Shown here one piece after another: positions 52,573 through 61,270 of a stretch of 64,000 bases of DNA (its first letter is position 1; each line of letters opens with the position of its first letter). Source of the stretch: an uncultured Chryseobacterium sp. (GTDB lineage: Bacteria > Bacteroidota > Bacteroidia > Flavobacteriales > Weeksellaceae). The translations under genes and the position numbers were made by a program. The notes beneath the pieces are model-generated. The model was not told the DNA's origin. It saw nothing but the letters and a program-made list of their open reading frames with translations, and did not search any database. The stretch is from positions 58,377 to 122,376 of the forward strand of contig CAJYLH010000016.1 of NCBI GenBank assembly GCA_913775525.1. Direction: 5' to 3'.

Positions 52573-53211
52573 CTATTTTAAAAACGGATTGTACTGCTTT
52601 TCATAGCCGATGGTGGTAGGATTGCCGTGTCCTGAAAAAACCTGCGTTTCATCATCAAGGATGAACAGTTTGTTTTTGATCCCGCGGATCAGCTGTTCGT
52701 AATTCCCTTTATACAGGTCAGTCCTTCCGATGCTGCCTTCAAAAAGAACATCGCCGGAAATCATGAATTTCTGATTCTTATGGTGGTACACAATGCTTCC
52801 GGGTGAATGCCCGGGAACATGGTAAACAGCGAATGTTTCCCCATCGAGGTCAAGTTCATCGCCTTCATTGATGTATTCAAGGTCTGCCTGGATATGATTA
52901 AGATTCATACCGAACCTCATCCCGCTGATCTGGAACATGTCAAGCACTTCCTTATCTTCCTGATGCATGACCACGGGAACTTTGAACGTGTCAAAAGCCC
53001 ATTGTAATCCCATCACATGGTCAATGTGGGCATGGGTAAGCAAAATTTTCCGGACCTTCAATCCTTTTTCACTGATGAAATTCTCTATGGCTCTGGTCTC
53101 CTGTTCATTGCTGTTGCCCGGATCAATCAGCCATGCATTTTGATGTTCGTTATAAAGGATATAGGTGTTTTCACCTGCGAAATTACATACGAAGCCCTGA
53201 ATCTGAAGCAT
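52573..53211 (-). CDS. MBL-fold hydrolase, glyoxalase II-like
   Basis: 212 residues, no signal. The metal motif THAHIDHVMG lies near residue 59; further ligands in VPGHSPGSIVYH (~133) and MISGDVLFEGSIGRTDL (~152), plus the C-terminal VFSGHGNPTTIGYEK. This is the layout of the small hydroxyacylglutathione-hydrolase-like group that binds two metals. Substrate unknown; members hydrolyse thioesters or related bonds. Confidence 0.88.
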   Translation of the reverse strand: MLQIQGFVCNFAGENTYILYNEHQNAWLIDPGNSNEQETRAIENFISEKGLKVRKILLTHAHIDHVMGLQWAFDTFKVPVVMHQEDKEVLDMFQISGMRFGMNLNHIQADLEYINEGDELDLDGETFAVYHVPGHSPGSIVYHHKNQKFMISGDVLFEGSIGRTDLYKGNYEQLIRGIKNKLFILDDETQVFSGHGNPTTIGYEKQYNPFLK

Positions 53212-53279
53212 GATCTAAAATTTTTGATAAAAATACGATATTATTAAGGAAATGCCGATTTTTCGTTATCTTCGTCATA

Positions 53280-54491
53280 ATGAAAACTTTGCGATTCCTT
53301 TTACTTTCTTTTGGCGGACTGGTCTTCGGACAGAATATTCAGAGCATCCAGCTTTTCAATCCGCAGACCAATGATGAAACCCCGGTTGTAAAGCTTGGAC
53401 AGCAATTGGTGCTGAGCTTCGATGATCTTACCAACGCCAGTGAAATTTACCGGTATACGCTTAAACATTATGACCGCAACTGGAATGAGGATAATCTCTT
53501 CTTTACAGAGTTTGCCAACGGAAGCTTAAACGGGCTACTGGATAAGTTCCAGTATTCCTTTAATACCCTGCAGTCTTATACGCATTATACACTTACTATG
53601 CCCAATGATAAAATGCAGCCTAAGATTTCAGGAAATTTTGAGCTGGTGGTTTATAAGGATTCTGCCGACAGGCCCTTGTTTACAAGAAGGTTCTATGTGG
53701 TAGAAAACAATGCCGTATTAGGAGTTAATGTTTCGCGTATTGCAGATGTCAGAAATCCCGATGTCAACCAGAGGGTGGAAGTGCAGGCTGTATCGCAGGG
53801 CGGAGACCTGAATTCCAATGTGAATTCCATAAGCCTGAATGTCATGCAGAACAACAATCCGAATATGATGATCGGAAACCTGAGGCCTAGCTCAACATTA
53901 GGGAATAAGCTGCTTTTCCAGCAGATGAATCTGGTTTTCCCGGGGAATAATGAATTCTATTATTTCGATAATAAAAATATAGACATGGCAGCCGATATGG
54001 TCCGTGCTACAGAAATTAAGGACGGGGTCAATCAGACTTACCTTCATCCGGTATGGGCGTTTCCACTGAACTACCAGTATCAGCCTGATGTAAACGGAGC
54101 CTGGTACTACAGGAGGAATGATCTCGGGATTGAGAGGAATGCCGAGCGGGAAGCAGATTATGCTTGGGTATATTTTTCCCTGGATTCAGATCCTGTAGAT
54201 AAGGAAATTTATGTGTTGGGTGGTTTCAATAATTTTAAGCCCAGCAAAGAAAATATGATGCAGTATGATGCCGCGATTAAAAAATATGTTGCCAGGATAT
54301 ATCTTAAGCAAGGTTTCTATAATTATATCTTAGCAACCAAGGAAGCAGGCGGACCTTTAAACTTTGGAGAAGTAAACGGTAACTTCTGGCAGACAGAGAA
54401 TCTGTACCAGGCGTTTTTATATTATACTCCTTTCGGCAGGAATTATGACGGCCTGATGGGGTATGGAGAGTTCAGGACGCCGGTGAGGTAG
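53280..54491 (+). CDS. Type IX secretion system plug protein (DUF5103)
   Basis: 403 residues with signal peptide (MKTLRFLLLSFGGLVFGQ). Beta-rich protein with QSIQLFNPQTNDETPVVKLG, IYRYTLKHYDRNWNEDNLF, DRPLFTRRFYVVENNAVLG and a C-terminal domain (IYVLGGFNNFKPSKENMM) like a carbohydrate-binding/E-set fold. In Flavobacteria the DUF5103 protein plugs the SprA outer-membrane channel of the type IX system between substrates. Consistent with the M4 protease nearby that carries a type IX tail. Confidence 0.85.
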   Translation: MKTLRFLLLSFGGLVFGQNIQSIQLFNPQTNDETPVVKLGQQLVLSFDDLTNASEIYRYTLKHYDRNWNEDNLFFTEFANGSLNGLLDKFQYSFNTLQSYTHYTLTMPNDKMQPKISGNFELVVYKDSADRPLFTRRFYVVENNAVLGVNVSRIADVRNPDVNQRVEVQAVSQGGDLNSNVNSISLNVMQNNNPNMMIGNLRPSSTLGNKLLFQQMNLVFPGNNEFYYFDNKNIDMAADMVRATEIKDGVNQTYLHPVWAFPLNYQYQPDVNGAWYYRRNDLGIERNAEREADYAWVYFSLDSDPVDKEIYVLGGFNNFKPSKENMMQYDAAIKKYVARIYLKQGFYNYILATKEAGGPLNFGEVNGNFWQTENLYQAFLYYTPFGRNYDGLMGYGEFRTPVR

Positions 54492-54617
54492 GTAATATTT
54501 GGGGGTAGAGTAGAGTGTTTGAGGGTGGGAGAGTTTGACTAAGTGTGACTGATGTCAGATGCCTCAGATTGAAATTAATATTCTGATCCGGCTAATGAAG
54601 CGTAAGTTCTCGAAGCT

Positions 54618-54878
54618 CTATGTTTTAAAGACAGCGGTTATCAGCATATGGTTTTCATCCTCCACGATGTAATGGACGGTTACAGGGAATCTCTGCATGC
54701 TGACCGTGGAAATTTCCTGATAATCCTGGATATGATTGGCAGCATTCTGAACCAGGCAGTTAATCGACACTTTAAGTTCTTCCAGGAAATCTGATCCCTG
54801 ATGTTTGTTTTCCGCATTAAAAACCCGCATAAGAAGTCTTATGTCATTTTTTGCAATGGAAGAAAGTAGCACTTTCAT
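54618..54878 (-). CDS. RelE/ParE-type toxin
   Basis: 86 residues. Pattern of the ParE/RelE fold: KVLLSSIAKNDIRLLMRVF, IQDYQEISTVSMQRFPVTVHY, and a final strand LITAVFKT. Toxins of this superfamily act on DNA gyrase or on mRNA at the ribosome; which is not decided here. The start codon directly follows the stop of the antitoxin gene (TGA-ATG), so translation is coupled. Confidence 0.82.
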   Translation of the reverse strand: MKVLLSSIAKNDIRLLMRVFNAENKHQGSDFLEELKVSINCLVQNAANHIQDYQEISTVSMQRFPVTVHYIVEDENHMLITAVFKT

Positions 54879-55106
54879 TCAGGCATACAGCTTTTCAAGT
54901 TCAGAAATATTTTCGTAAAAATCCAGCTTTGTATGAGGATATTCATTGTGGAACTGGATCCTGTATAAAATTTCATCCCGGTGAAAAGACGGAATAGCCG
55001 GACGGTTTCTGGTTTCAAGCCTCTCCACTACTTTTACTAAAGTTTCCAGCAGCTCAGGATGGAAACTTTCAATTTTCTTTTTAATAATTTCAGCCGTTGC
55101 ATTCAT
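54879..55106 (-). CDS. Antitoxin partner of the ParE-type toxin
   Basis: 75 residues. A helical N-terminus (IIKKKIESFHPELLETLVKVVERL) and an extended, acidic C-terminal tail (HTKLDFYENISELEKLYA) that probably wraps the toxin. No clear DNA-binding motif; this resembles small Bacteroidota addiction-module antidotes. Directly upstream of the toxin. Confidence 0.75.
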   Translation of the reverse strand: MNATAEIIKKKIESFHPELLETLVKVVERLETRNRPAIPSFHRDEILYRIQFHNEYPHTKLDFYENISELEKLYA

Positions 55107-55552
55107 TACTTCCTGTATTTTATTTTTAAATACTTGTTTTACTAGGGTAAAGGTAATGAAAATATTTATTTTTTAAAATTTTAATTCAAATTTATGGGGG
55201 TAAAATTGAATTAAGCGATATTTTTCACTAATAATGTTTAAAAATAGAGGGGGTATATGATTTTTTTAATAAAAATATCTTTACTTATATTTGAAGCTGC
55301 ACTTGAAAACATTGTTGGATTATGATGTAAAGCATATCGAAAAATTAATATAATTAAAAAGAGATTTTATGGCTCATATTTTAATTTAAAATTAAATATC
55401 ATATCATTTTTTCTTTTTAAAATAAATTTAAAAAGAATGTTACAATTATCATATCGTTATTTACTTGAATTATGGTTTGATTTTTTAATAATTATATTGC
55501 TAATTTAGTGTGATTACTTTGTTAATTAATTTTAAAACCAAACCATACTATT
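55107..55552. other. A/T-rich intergenic region before the M4 protease
   Basis: 446 bp with no credible gene on either strand. Near its right end TTG (55498-55500), then GATTACTTTG with TACTTTG at about 55516-55522, resembles the promoter of the protease; the leader would be about 25-30 nt. The remainder is poly-A/T stretches. Confidence 0.45.
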
Positions 55553-57505
55553 ATGAGAATTAAATTTATTTTAGCATCAAGTGTTGCGGTATCTTCATTT
55601 GTTTTTGCTCAGACTATTCCGTCAAAACTGGTTCCTTCTAAAGATGGCCTTCATGCGGAATTTATGCGGTTTGAAAAAGACCGGCCAGCTTTCCAGGGAA
55701 GCCCGGTATTATTTGACGAAACTTCTCAGAGGCTTTCTGCAGCTCAGGGCCGGAAGCTGGGACTTGAAAAAGACCAGCTGGGATATGAAACTTACCGGTT
55801 CCAGCAGATTCTTAATGATATCCCAGTAGAATACGGAATGATGGCTGTACAAACCAAAGACGGCAAAATTGTGGGAGAATCCGGAAAATGGATTGTTAAG
55901 ATGCCTAAAAACCTGGAGAAAAGCGCTAAAATTTCCGAAAGCATCGCTTTACAGAGTGCTTTGTCCTTTGTAGGTGCCGAATCCTACAAATGGCAGAATA
56001 AGGAAGAAGAAGATTTCATCAGGAGAGAGTCGGGTGATAAAAATGCAAGCTTTACTCCGAAAGGTGAAATGGTCTATTATTCAGATCCTGCCGATGAAAA
56101 AATGAATGATCTGAGGCTGGCCTATAAGTTTGACATCTATGCCGAAAGGCCCGTAAGCAGGCAATATGTTTTTGTAGATGCTAAAGACGGAAAAGTATTA
56201 GGCGTTGATGCGATCATCCATGAAGTCAATAGTCCGGGAACGGCTGTCACGGCATATAGCGGAACCAGAAGCATTATGACGGATTCTTATAACGGAAGCT
56301 ACCGTTTAAGAGAAACCGGAAGAAACGGGGGGACAGCGGTACAGACTTTTGATTTGAAAAAAGGGACCAACTATTCTTCTGCCGTAGACTTCACGGATAC
56401 GGATAACAGCTGGAATAACGTCAACAGTAATAAAGACCAGTATGCAACTGATGCACACTGGGGGGCAGAAATGACCGTGGACTACCTGTACACGAAATTC
56501 GGAAGGAAAAGTATTGATAACAATCATTTTGCTATAAAGTCCTATGTACATTATTCTACCAATTATTTTAATGCATTCTGGGATGGTTCCAGAATGACCT
56601 ATGGTGACGGCAGTTCTTCGACAAACGGCGGAAAACCTTTAACGGCTTTGGATGTTTGCGGCCACGAAATTGCCCACGGAATGACTTCCAAAACCGCCAA
56701 CCTGGCATACCAGAGAGAATCCGGAGCATTGAATGAAGGTTTCTCGGATATTTTCGGGAATTCAATAGAACTTTGGGCAAGGCCTACGCAGGCGAGCTGG
56801 AAACTAGGAGAAGATTTCAGTTATGTGATACGGGATATGGCTGATCCAAATGCATACAGCCAACCCGATACCTATCTTGGGAAATATTGGAAAGCGACAA
56901 CAACATCAGGATGTTCAAATCCCAGCCAATCGAATGATTACTGTGGAGTTCATACCAATTCCGGAGTGCTTAATTTCTGGTATTATTTATTGGTAACCGG
57001 AGGAAGCGGAACAAATGATAAAGGGTTTGCCTACAATGTTACGGGAATCGGACTGGATAAAGCGGCCGCTATAGCGTACCGGACCCTGACCACCTATCTT
57101 ACTTCTTCTTCCACATATATGAATGCCAGAACCTATTCTCTTCAGGCAGCAGCCGATCTGTATGGCGCAGGAAGTGCTGAAGTAACCCAGGTTACCAATG
57201 CCTGGAATGCTGTAGGCGTAGGAGGCGGAACCTCAGCTGCCGGAAAAATGGCGGCTCCGGATGCGCTGCTTTATACCATAAGTCCAAATCCTGCCACGGA
57301 TAAATTTACCGTTTCATTTGAAGGTAAGGAAGGAAGCGGCGTAGTGGAACTGATGAGCCTAACCGGAAAAAGGGAAGTTTCAGAAAAGATTAAAATAACA
57401 GACGGTAAGAACAGGCTGGAAATCCAGCTTCCCGCCAATATGCTTCCCGGAATGTATATCGTAACGGTAAACGGGCAGAAAGCAGGGAACTTAATTAAGA
57501 AATAG
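55553..57505 (+). CDS. Secreted M4 (thermolysin-like) metalloprotease with type IX sorting tail
   Basis: 650 residues. Signal peptide to ~residue 19; FTP and PepSY-like propeptide (~25-230); catalytic M4 domain with zinc ligands H371 and H375 in HEIAH, catalytic E372 and third ligand E395 in NEGFSD; HTNSGVLNFWYYL supplies the His of the active site. C-terminal ~75 residues (LYTISPNPATDKFTVSFEG, ending AGNLIKK) form a type A sorting domain for the type IX secretion system. Exported protein degrader. Confidence 0.95.
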   Translation: MRIKFILASSVAVSSFVFAQTIPSKLVPSKDGLHAEFMRFEKDRPAFQGSPVLFDETSQRLSAAQGRKLGLEKDQLGYETYRFQQILNDIPVEYGMMAVQTKDGKIVGESGKWIVKMPKNLEKSAKISESIALQSALSFVGAESYKWQNKEEEDFIRRESGDKNASFTPKGEMVYYSDPADEKMNDLRLAYKFDIYAERPVSRQYVFVDAKDGKVLGVDAIIHEVNSPGTAVTAYSGTRSIMTDSYNGSYRLRETGRNGGTAVQTFDLKKGTNYSSAVDFTDTDNSWNNVNSNKDQYATDAHWGAEMTVDYLYTKFGRKSIDNNHFAIKSYVHYSTNYFNAFWDGSRMTYGDGSSSTNGGKPLTALDVCGHEIAHGMTSKTANLAYQRESGALNEGFSDIFGNSIELWARPTQASWKLGEDFSYVIRDMADPNAYSQPDTYLGKYWKATTTSGCSNPSQSNDYCGVHTNSGVLNFWYYLLVTGGSGTNDKGFAYNVTGIGLDKAAAIAYRTLTTYLTSSSTYMNARTYSLQAAADLYGAGSAEVTQVTNAWNAVGVGGGTSAAGKMAAPDALLYTISPNPATDKFTVSFEGKEGSGVVELMSLTGKREVSEKIKITDGKNRLEIQLPANMLPGMYIVTVNGQKAGNLIKK

Positions 57506-57517
57506 TAGTAAACCATG

Positions 57518-57549
57518 AAAAAGCCACAGGAAATTTTCCTGTGGCTTTT
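57518..57549 (+). terminator. Terminator of the M4 protease gene
   Basis: AAAAGCCACAGGAAA and TTTCCTGTGGCTTTT around a 1-2 nt loop, nearly a full palindrome. It also serves hemH on the other strand. Confidence 0.85.
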
Positions 57550-57571
57550 ATATTATTGAGAAGCGAAGAAT

Positions 57572-58603
57572 TTATACCAAATAAAATTCATTCAGTTTTT
57601 CATCGCATAGGGTTTTAATGACATCAATCCACCGGTCTTCATCATTAAGACATGGGATATAATGGAAATTTTCTCCGCCCGCATGCAGGAACTGTTCCTT
57701 ACCTTCAACGGAAATCTCTTCCAGGGTTTCCAGGCAGTCGGATACGAAAGCCGGACATACTACGGCTAACGTTTTTACCCCTTTTTTAGGAATGGTTTCC
57801 AGGGTTTCATCCGTATATGGCTCAATCCATTTGTCTTTTCCCAGCCTCGACTGGAAGGAAACGATGGTCTTCTCTTTCGGCAGCCCCAGTATTTCAATCA
57901 CGTCATTGGTGGTTTTGTAGCACTGGTGGCGGTAGCAAAACTGGTGGCTCGGATTATTTTCCCTTGAACAGCAATCGTTAAGATTACAGGTCTTGGTAGG
58001 ATCGGTCTTATAAATATGCCGTTCCGGAACGCCATGATAAGAAAACTGCAAGGCATCAAAATGTTCAGGCAGTTTTTCACGGATGCTTTCCGCAAGACAG
58101 CTGATGTAGATCTCCCTGTTGTAAAACGGCTGGATATAGCTGATTTTTACTCCCGGGAAATTCTTTTTCCTGACTTCTTCCGCTTTTTCAATGACTGTTT
58201 CCGTAGTACTCATTGCATACTGCGGATATAACGGGAAAAGAACAATTTCCGAAACTCCCTGATCCACAAGCTTTCGGATCCCGGACTCAATGCTAGGCTG
58301 GGCATACCTCATCCCGATTTCTACAGGGATATCGTACCGTTCCTGTAGTTTTTTCTGAATTTTTTCTGTAATAACGATCAACGGGGAACCCTGATCCGTC
58401 CAAACCGTCTTGTACGCAGCGGCAGATTTTGCCGGCCTTGTATTCAGGATGATACCCCTTACCAGAAGAGCGCGGAAAATCCAACGGTAATCAATCACCT
58501 TTTCATCCATGAGAAATTCATCAAGATATTCCCTCACGTCATTAACGGCTGTGGATTTCGGTGAACCAAGGTTGACCAGTAAAATTCCTTTCTTATTCAA
58601 CAT
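57572..58603 (-). CDS. hemH: Ferrochelatase
   Basis: Inserts ferrous iron into protoporphyrin IX. 343 residues, the family length. Motifs GILLVNLGSPKS at the start, YPQYAMSTTETV (~127), the signature LQFSYHGVPERHI with catalytic His near residue 190, and PAFVSDCLETLEEIS near 275 with the conserved Glu. Several Cys around 206-230 (CNLNDCCSRENNPSHQFC) are unusual in number; an Fe-S cluster as in some ferrochelatases is possible but not proven. 12 nt after the broken reductase gene. Confidence 0.95.
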   Translation of the reverse strand: MLNKKGILLVNLGSPKSTAVNDVREYLDEFLMDEKVIDYRWIFRALLVRGIILNTRPAKSAAAYKTVWTDQGSPLIVITEKIQKKLQERYDIPVEIGMRYAQPSIESGIRKLVDQGVSEIVLFPLYPQYAMSTTETVIEKAEEVRKKNFPGVKISYIQPFYNREIYISCLAESIREKLPEHFDALQFSYHGVPERHIYKTDPTKTCNLNDCCSRENNPSHQFCYRHQCYKTTNDVIEILGLPKEKTIVSFQSRLGKDKWIEPYTDETLETIPKKGVKTLAVVCPAFVSDCLETLEEISVEGKEQFLHAGGENFHYIPCLNDEDRWIDVIKTLCDEKLNEFYLV

Positions 58604-58615
58604 TTTAATTTTTAA

Positions 58616-59019
58616 TTATGAAACAGAAGTTATAAAATCTGTTACTAATTTAGATACTTTCGCAAAGGTATTACTTTCCAGTAATCCATTGCGGTCAAAT
58701 TTGCCTTTTATTCCTTTAATTAATGCCTGATGTTTGTCATCTGCTACAGCACTAAGCGTCTTTAAAATCAAGAGCAGCTCTTCATGGCCTTTTTCTCCAT
58801 GGGCGGAAGCGGTAATCACCGCAACCGGCTTTTCAGAACTTCTTCCGGTGTGTGATTATCCGTTAATGCCGTATCAAAATGAGGGAGGACAGACAGATTG
58901 TCATACATCAGAAAATTTACGGGACCTGTTTTTTCCAGTATCTGGTCCATCAGTCTCTGATTGCTTGAATTTTCAGAAGCACTTCCAATAATAATCAGGA
59001 TTTTAGTTTTGGAAGACAT
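58616..59019 (-). pseudogene. NADPH-dependent FMN reductase, internal deletion and frameshift
   Basis: Two frames form one broken gene. From 59019 it reads MSSKTKILIIIGSASENSSN (flavodoxin-like start) up to EEVLK, then leaves frame and stops (SRLR). The second frame resumes with KPVAVITASAHGEKGHEELL and continues to the normal end. Between them the family usually has about 40-50 residues including the flavin-contacting CTPEY region, which are absent. So an internal piece, not a multiple of three, has been lost. The join lies near 58830. Neighbours are intact. Confidence 0.85.
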
Positions 59020-59030
59020 AGGTGGGTATT

Positions 59031-59909
59031 TTATCCGTTAACTGCTTCCACTCTTTCCACCAGGTCCGGAACAAACTGTTTCAGGATGTTTTCAATACCG
59101 TTCTTCAGAGTAGCTGTAGAGCTCGGGCATCCTGAGCATGCCCCCTGTAAAAGCATCCTGGCTGTTTTGCTGTCCTGGTCATATTCCATCAGGGAGATTT
59201 TCCCGCCGTCATTTTCTACTGCAGGAGCAACGTATTCATTCAGGATATCGGATATTTTCTGTTCATCATCAGTATAATCCCTGTTGATGATTTTTTCTAC
59301 CGGGTTTTCATGTTTCTGAGGTTCCAGACGGGAGATTTCACCGCCATTCTGAAGGTACTCGGCAATCAGCGCACGGACACCCATCATCACCTCGTGCCAT
59401 TCCACAGAATTGTTTCTGGTTACTGCCACGAAATTGTCAGAGATAAAAACCTCGGAAACGAAATCAAATTCTTTGTAAATCGCCTGGGCTAATGGAACCC
59501 CCTCTGCTTCATCCCTGGATTTTACTTCAGCAAAACCATCCAGCAGGAGTTTATTGGAGACAAACTTCATTACATTAGGGTTAGGCGTCATCTCCGCATA
59601 GATCTGGTACATTTCCTTTTTCTTCTGGAGGTAGATCCTCGGGTTGGCCAGCAATTCGTCCTCGATCACGTTTTTAAGGCTTTCCACCACATGTTCCCAC
59701 TCTATCGTATCCTGTTTGGCTACAGCCACAAAATTCGCAGTGATAAAAATCCTTTCCACAAAAGGGTAATTGAATAGTTCCTGGGCCAGGGGGATTTCTG
59801 ATATATCTGAATTTCTGTCCAGCTCTAAAGATCCCGGGATTAACGTGTAATCCGTAACGAATTTCATCACTTTCGGGTTTTCAGTTGGCTCTATAATTAT
59901 TGTACGCAT
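59031..59909 (-). CDS. NifU-like iron-sulfur scaffold with two N-terminal repeats
   Basis: 292 residues from the ATG at 59909 (MRTIIIEPTENPKVMKFV); eleven upstream residues of the longer frame look non-coding. Two tandem Nfu N-terminal-type domains (~1-85 and ~100-190, each with NP-x-VMKFV) and a C-terminal NifU domain with GACSGCPSSTATLKNGIENIL, whose CxxC binds an Fe-S cluster. Delivers clusters to target proteins. First gene of an operon with the broken reductase and hemH. A TATTTTTG box lies at plus 59930-59937. Confidence 0.92.
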   Translation of the reverse strand: MRTIIIEPTENPKVMKFVTDYTLIPGSLELDRNSDISEIPLAQELFNYPFVERIFITANFVAVAKQDTIEWEHVVESLKNVIEDELLANPRIYLQKKKEMYQIYAEMTPNPNVMKFVSNKLLLDGFAEVKSRDEAEGVPLAQAIYKEFDFVSEVFISDNFVAVTRNNSVEWHEVMMGVRALIAEYLQNGGEISRLEPQKHENPVEKIINRDYTDDEQKISDILNEYVAPAVENDGGKISLMEYDQDSKTARMLLQGACSGCPSSTATLKNGIENILKQFVPDLVERVEAVNG

Positions 59910-60057
59910 TTTTTCGTTAAATTTGAATACAAAAATACGCAATTAGAACTTAGGAGTCAGAGATTCGAAATTAGATTTTTGCTATCGCTGCCATTTGAAA
60001 TGCACAAATACGAAATCCGGTTTCATAATCTGCTCATTATTAAACTTCAACTGAACT

Positions 60058-60573
60058 ATGGCAATTATAAGAGAACTTTTAGGCAAGATTCCTCAGATCG
60101 GGGAAGATACTTTTCTGGCAGAAACAGCAACGGTCATCGGAAATGTCACTATGGGCAAAGAATGCAGCATCTGGTATAATGCGGTTATACGGGGTGATGT
60201 ACATTACATCAGGATGGGAGATAAAGTAAATGTGCAGGACAATGCCATGCTGCACTGCACCTATGAAAAGCATCCACTGAATATCGGAAACAATGTTTCT
60301 ATCGGGCATAATGCCATTGTGCACGGATGTACTATAAAAGATAATGTACTCATCGGTATGGGTGCCATTGTGATGGATGAGTGCCTGGTGGAAGAAAATT
60401 CCATTGTGGGAGCAGGATCGGTAGTAACCCAGGGTACCCATATTAAATCCGGAGAAGTCTGGGGCGGTGTTCCGGCCAGGAAAATCAAAGATATCTCTGC
60501 GGCATTGCTGGAAGGGGAAGTAAACAGGATTGCTGATAATTATGTGAAGTATTCTTCTTGGTATAAGGAGTGA
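60058..60573 (+). CDS. Gamma-class carbonic anhydrase family protein
   Basis: 171 residues of left-handed beta-helix hexapeptide repeats (FLAETATVIGNVTMGKECSIW, NAVIRGDVHYIRMGDKVNVQ). Metal-binding pattern: His in MLHCTYE, then SIGHNAIVHGC with two His. C-terminal helix after GGVPARKIKDIS. Forms trimers; likely reversible CO2 hydration or a related function, as some members are inactive. Stands alone, terminated at 60670. Confidence 0.88.
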   Translation: MAIIRELLGKIPQIGEDTFLAETATVIGNVTMGKECSIWYNAVIRGDVHYIRMGDKVNVQDNAMLHCTYEKHPLNIGNNVSIGHNAIVHGCTIKDNVLIGMGAIVMDECLVEENSIVGAGSVVTQGTHIKSGEVWGGVPARKIKDISAALLEGEVNRIADNYVKYSSWYKE

Positions 60574-60669
60574 TGATTAGACTTCAGATTCCAGAGATCA
60601 GACTTTATATATAAGGATAGAATTGATGAGGCGAGACCGTTTTCCATATGGGATATTCGACATTTACAC

Positions 60670-60712
60670 AAACAAACAGGCTGTTTCCAACGGAAGCAGC
60701 CTGTTTGTTTAT
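60670..60712 (+). terminator. Long terminator hairpin after the carbonic anhydrase gene
   Basis: AAACAAACAGGCTG and CAGCCTGTTTGTTT with an inner TTCC-AAC-GGAA stem. Nearly uninterrupted; works for both converging genes. Confidence 0.85.
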
Positions 60713-60740
60713 AAGAATTCGTGTGTTTACAGGTTATAGA

Positions 60741-61187
60741 TTATGTTGAAGGAACAAATTCGGGTTTGCCGTCAACGCATTTTACAGCTTTCGGGGGCAG
60801 TATCATCATGCAGTCTGACATCAGTTTATATTTTTCATTGAACGCTTTTACTTTTTCCGTATAATCATTGATCTTCGGTAAAATTTCAGATTCCATCTTT
60901 TTAGGATAAGCGATATAGGCCTGAGGGCCGCCGCATGCTTTGGCTCCTATCGGGCTAAAGGTCCAGTCATTACTTCCGGTACATTCCTCTTTATTGATCT
61001 CATTCTGAATATAGGCTTTAAGTTTGTCCAGCTGGGCCTGGTCATATTTCTGGCTGTTTTCATCCACAGGGCGTTCTGCGATATCTTTAGGCAGATTGGC
61101 ATCCGTATTCTTCGTTGCCGTACAGGATGTTAAAGCCAGTGCAGTGCACAGAATCAATGTTTTTAAATAGGCTGATCGGTTTTTCAT
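60741..61187 (-). CDS. Small lipoprotein, unknown function
   Basis: 148 residues from the ATG at 61187 (MKNRSAYLKTLILCTALALTSC, lipidated Cys22). A longer frame from 61271 exists but would overlap the helicase promoter. Mature part: TDANLPKDIAERPVDENSQKY, then a helix, then CTGSNDWTFSPIGAKACGGP and a helical end with two more Cys near the C-terminus. Four Cys could form two disulfides. No family is recognised. Confidence 0.7.
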   Translation of the reverse strand: MKNRSAYLKTLILCTALALTSCTATKNTDANLPKDIAERPVDENSQKYDQAQLDKLKAYIQNEINKEECTGSNDWTFSPIGAKACGGPQAYIAYPKKMESEILPKINDYTEKVKAFNEKYKLMSDCMMILPPKAVKCVDGKPEFVPST

Positions 61188-61255
61188 GTTTAATTTTTTA
61201 TCCACATGGTAATTTTCAAAACATATGCCAAGGCCAAAAATCCAATTCATTTCCG

Positions 61256-61263
61256 TAAATTTG
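61256..61263 (+). promoter_or_regulatory. -7 box of the PIF1-like helicase gene
   Basis: TAAATTTG, ending 7 nt before the ATG. The predicted start is at or next to the start codon, so the message would be leaderless or nearly so. No TTG element is seen at the right distance. Confidence 0.4.
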
Positions 61264-61270
61264 GCAGGCA

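Noticed and set aside
54492-54560. G-rich stretch (GGGGGTAGAG...GAGGGTGGGAG) as a quadruplex or repeat element
   Set aside because: Runs of G are too few and irregular for a confident quadruplex, and there is no second copy in the window.
58616-58819. Separate 67-residue protein starting at GTG 58819
   Set aside because: It is the second half of the broken flavin reductase; the frame continues upstream as KPVAV without needing a start.
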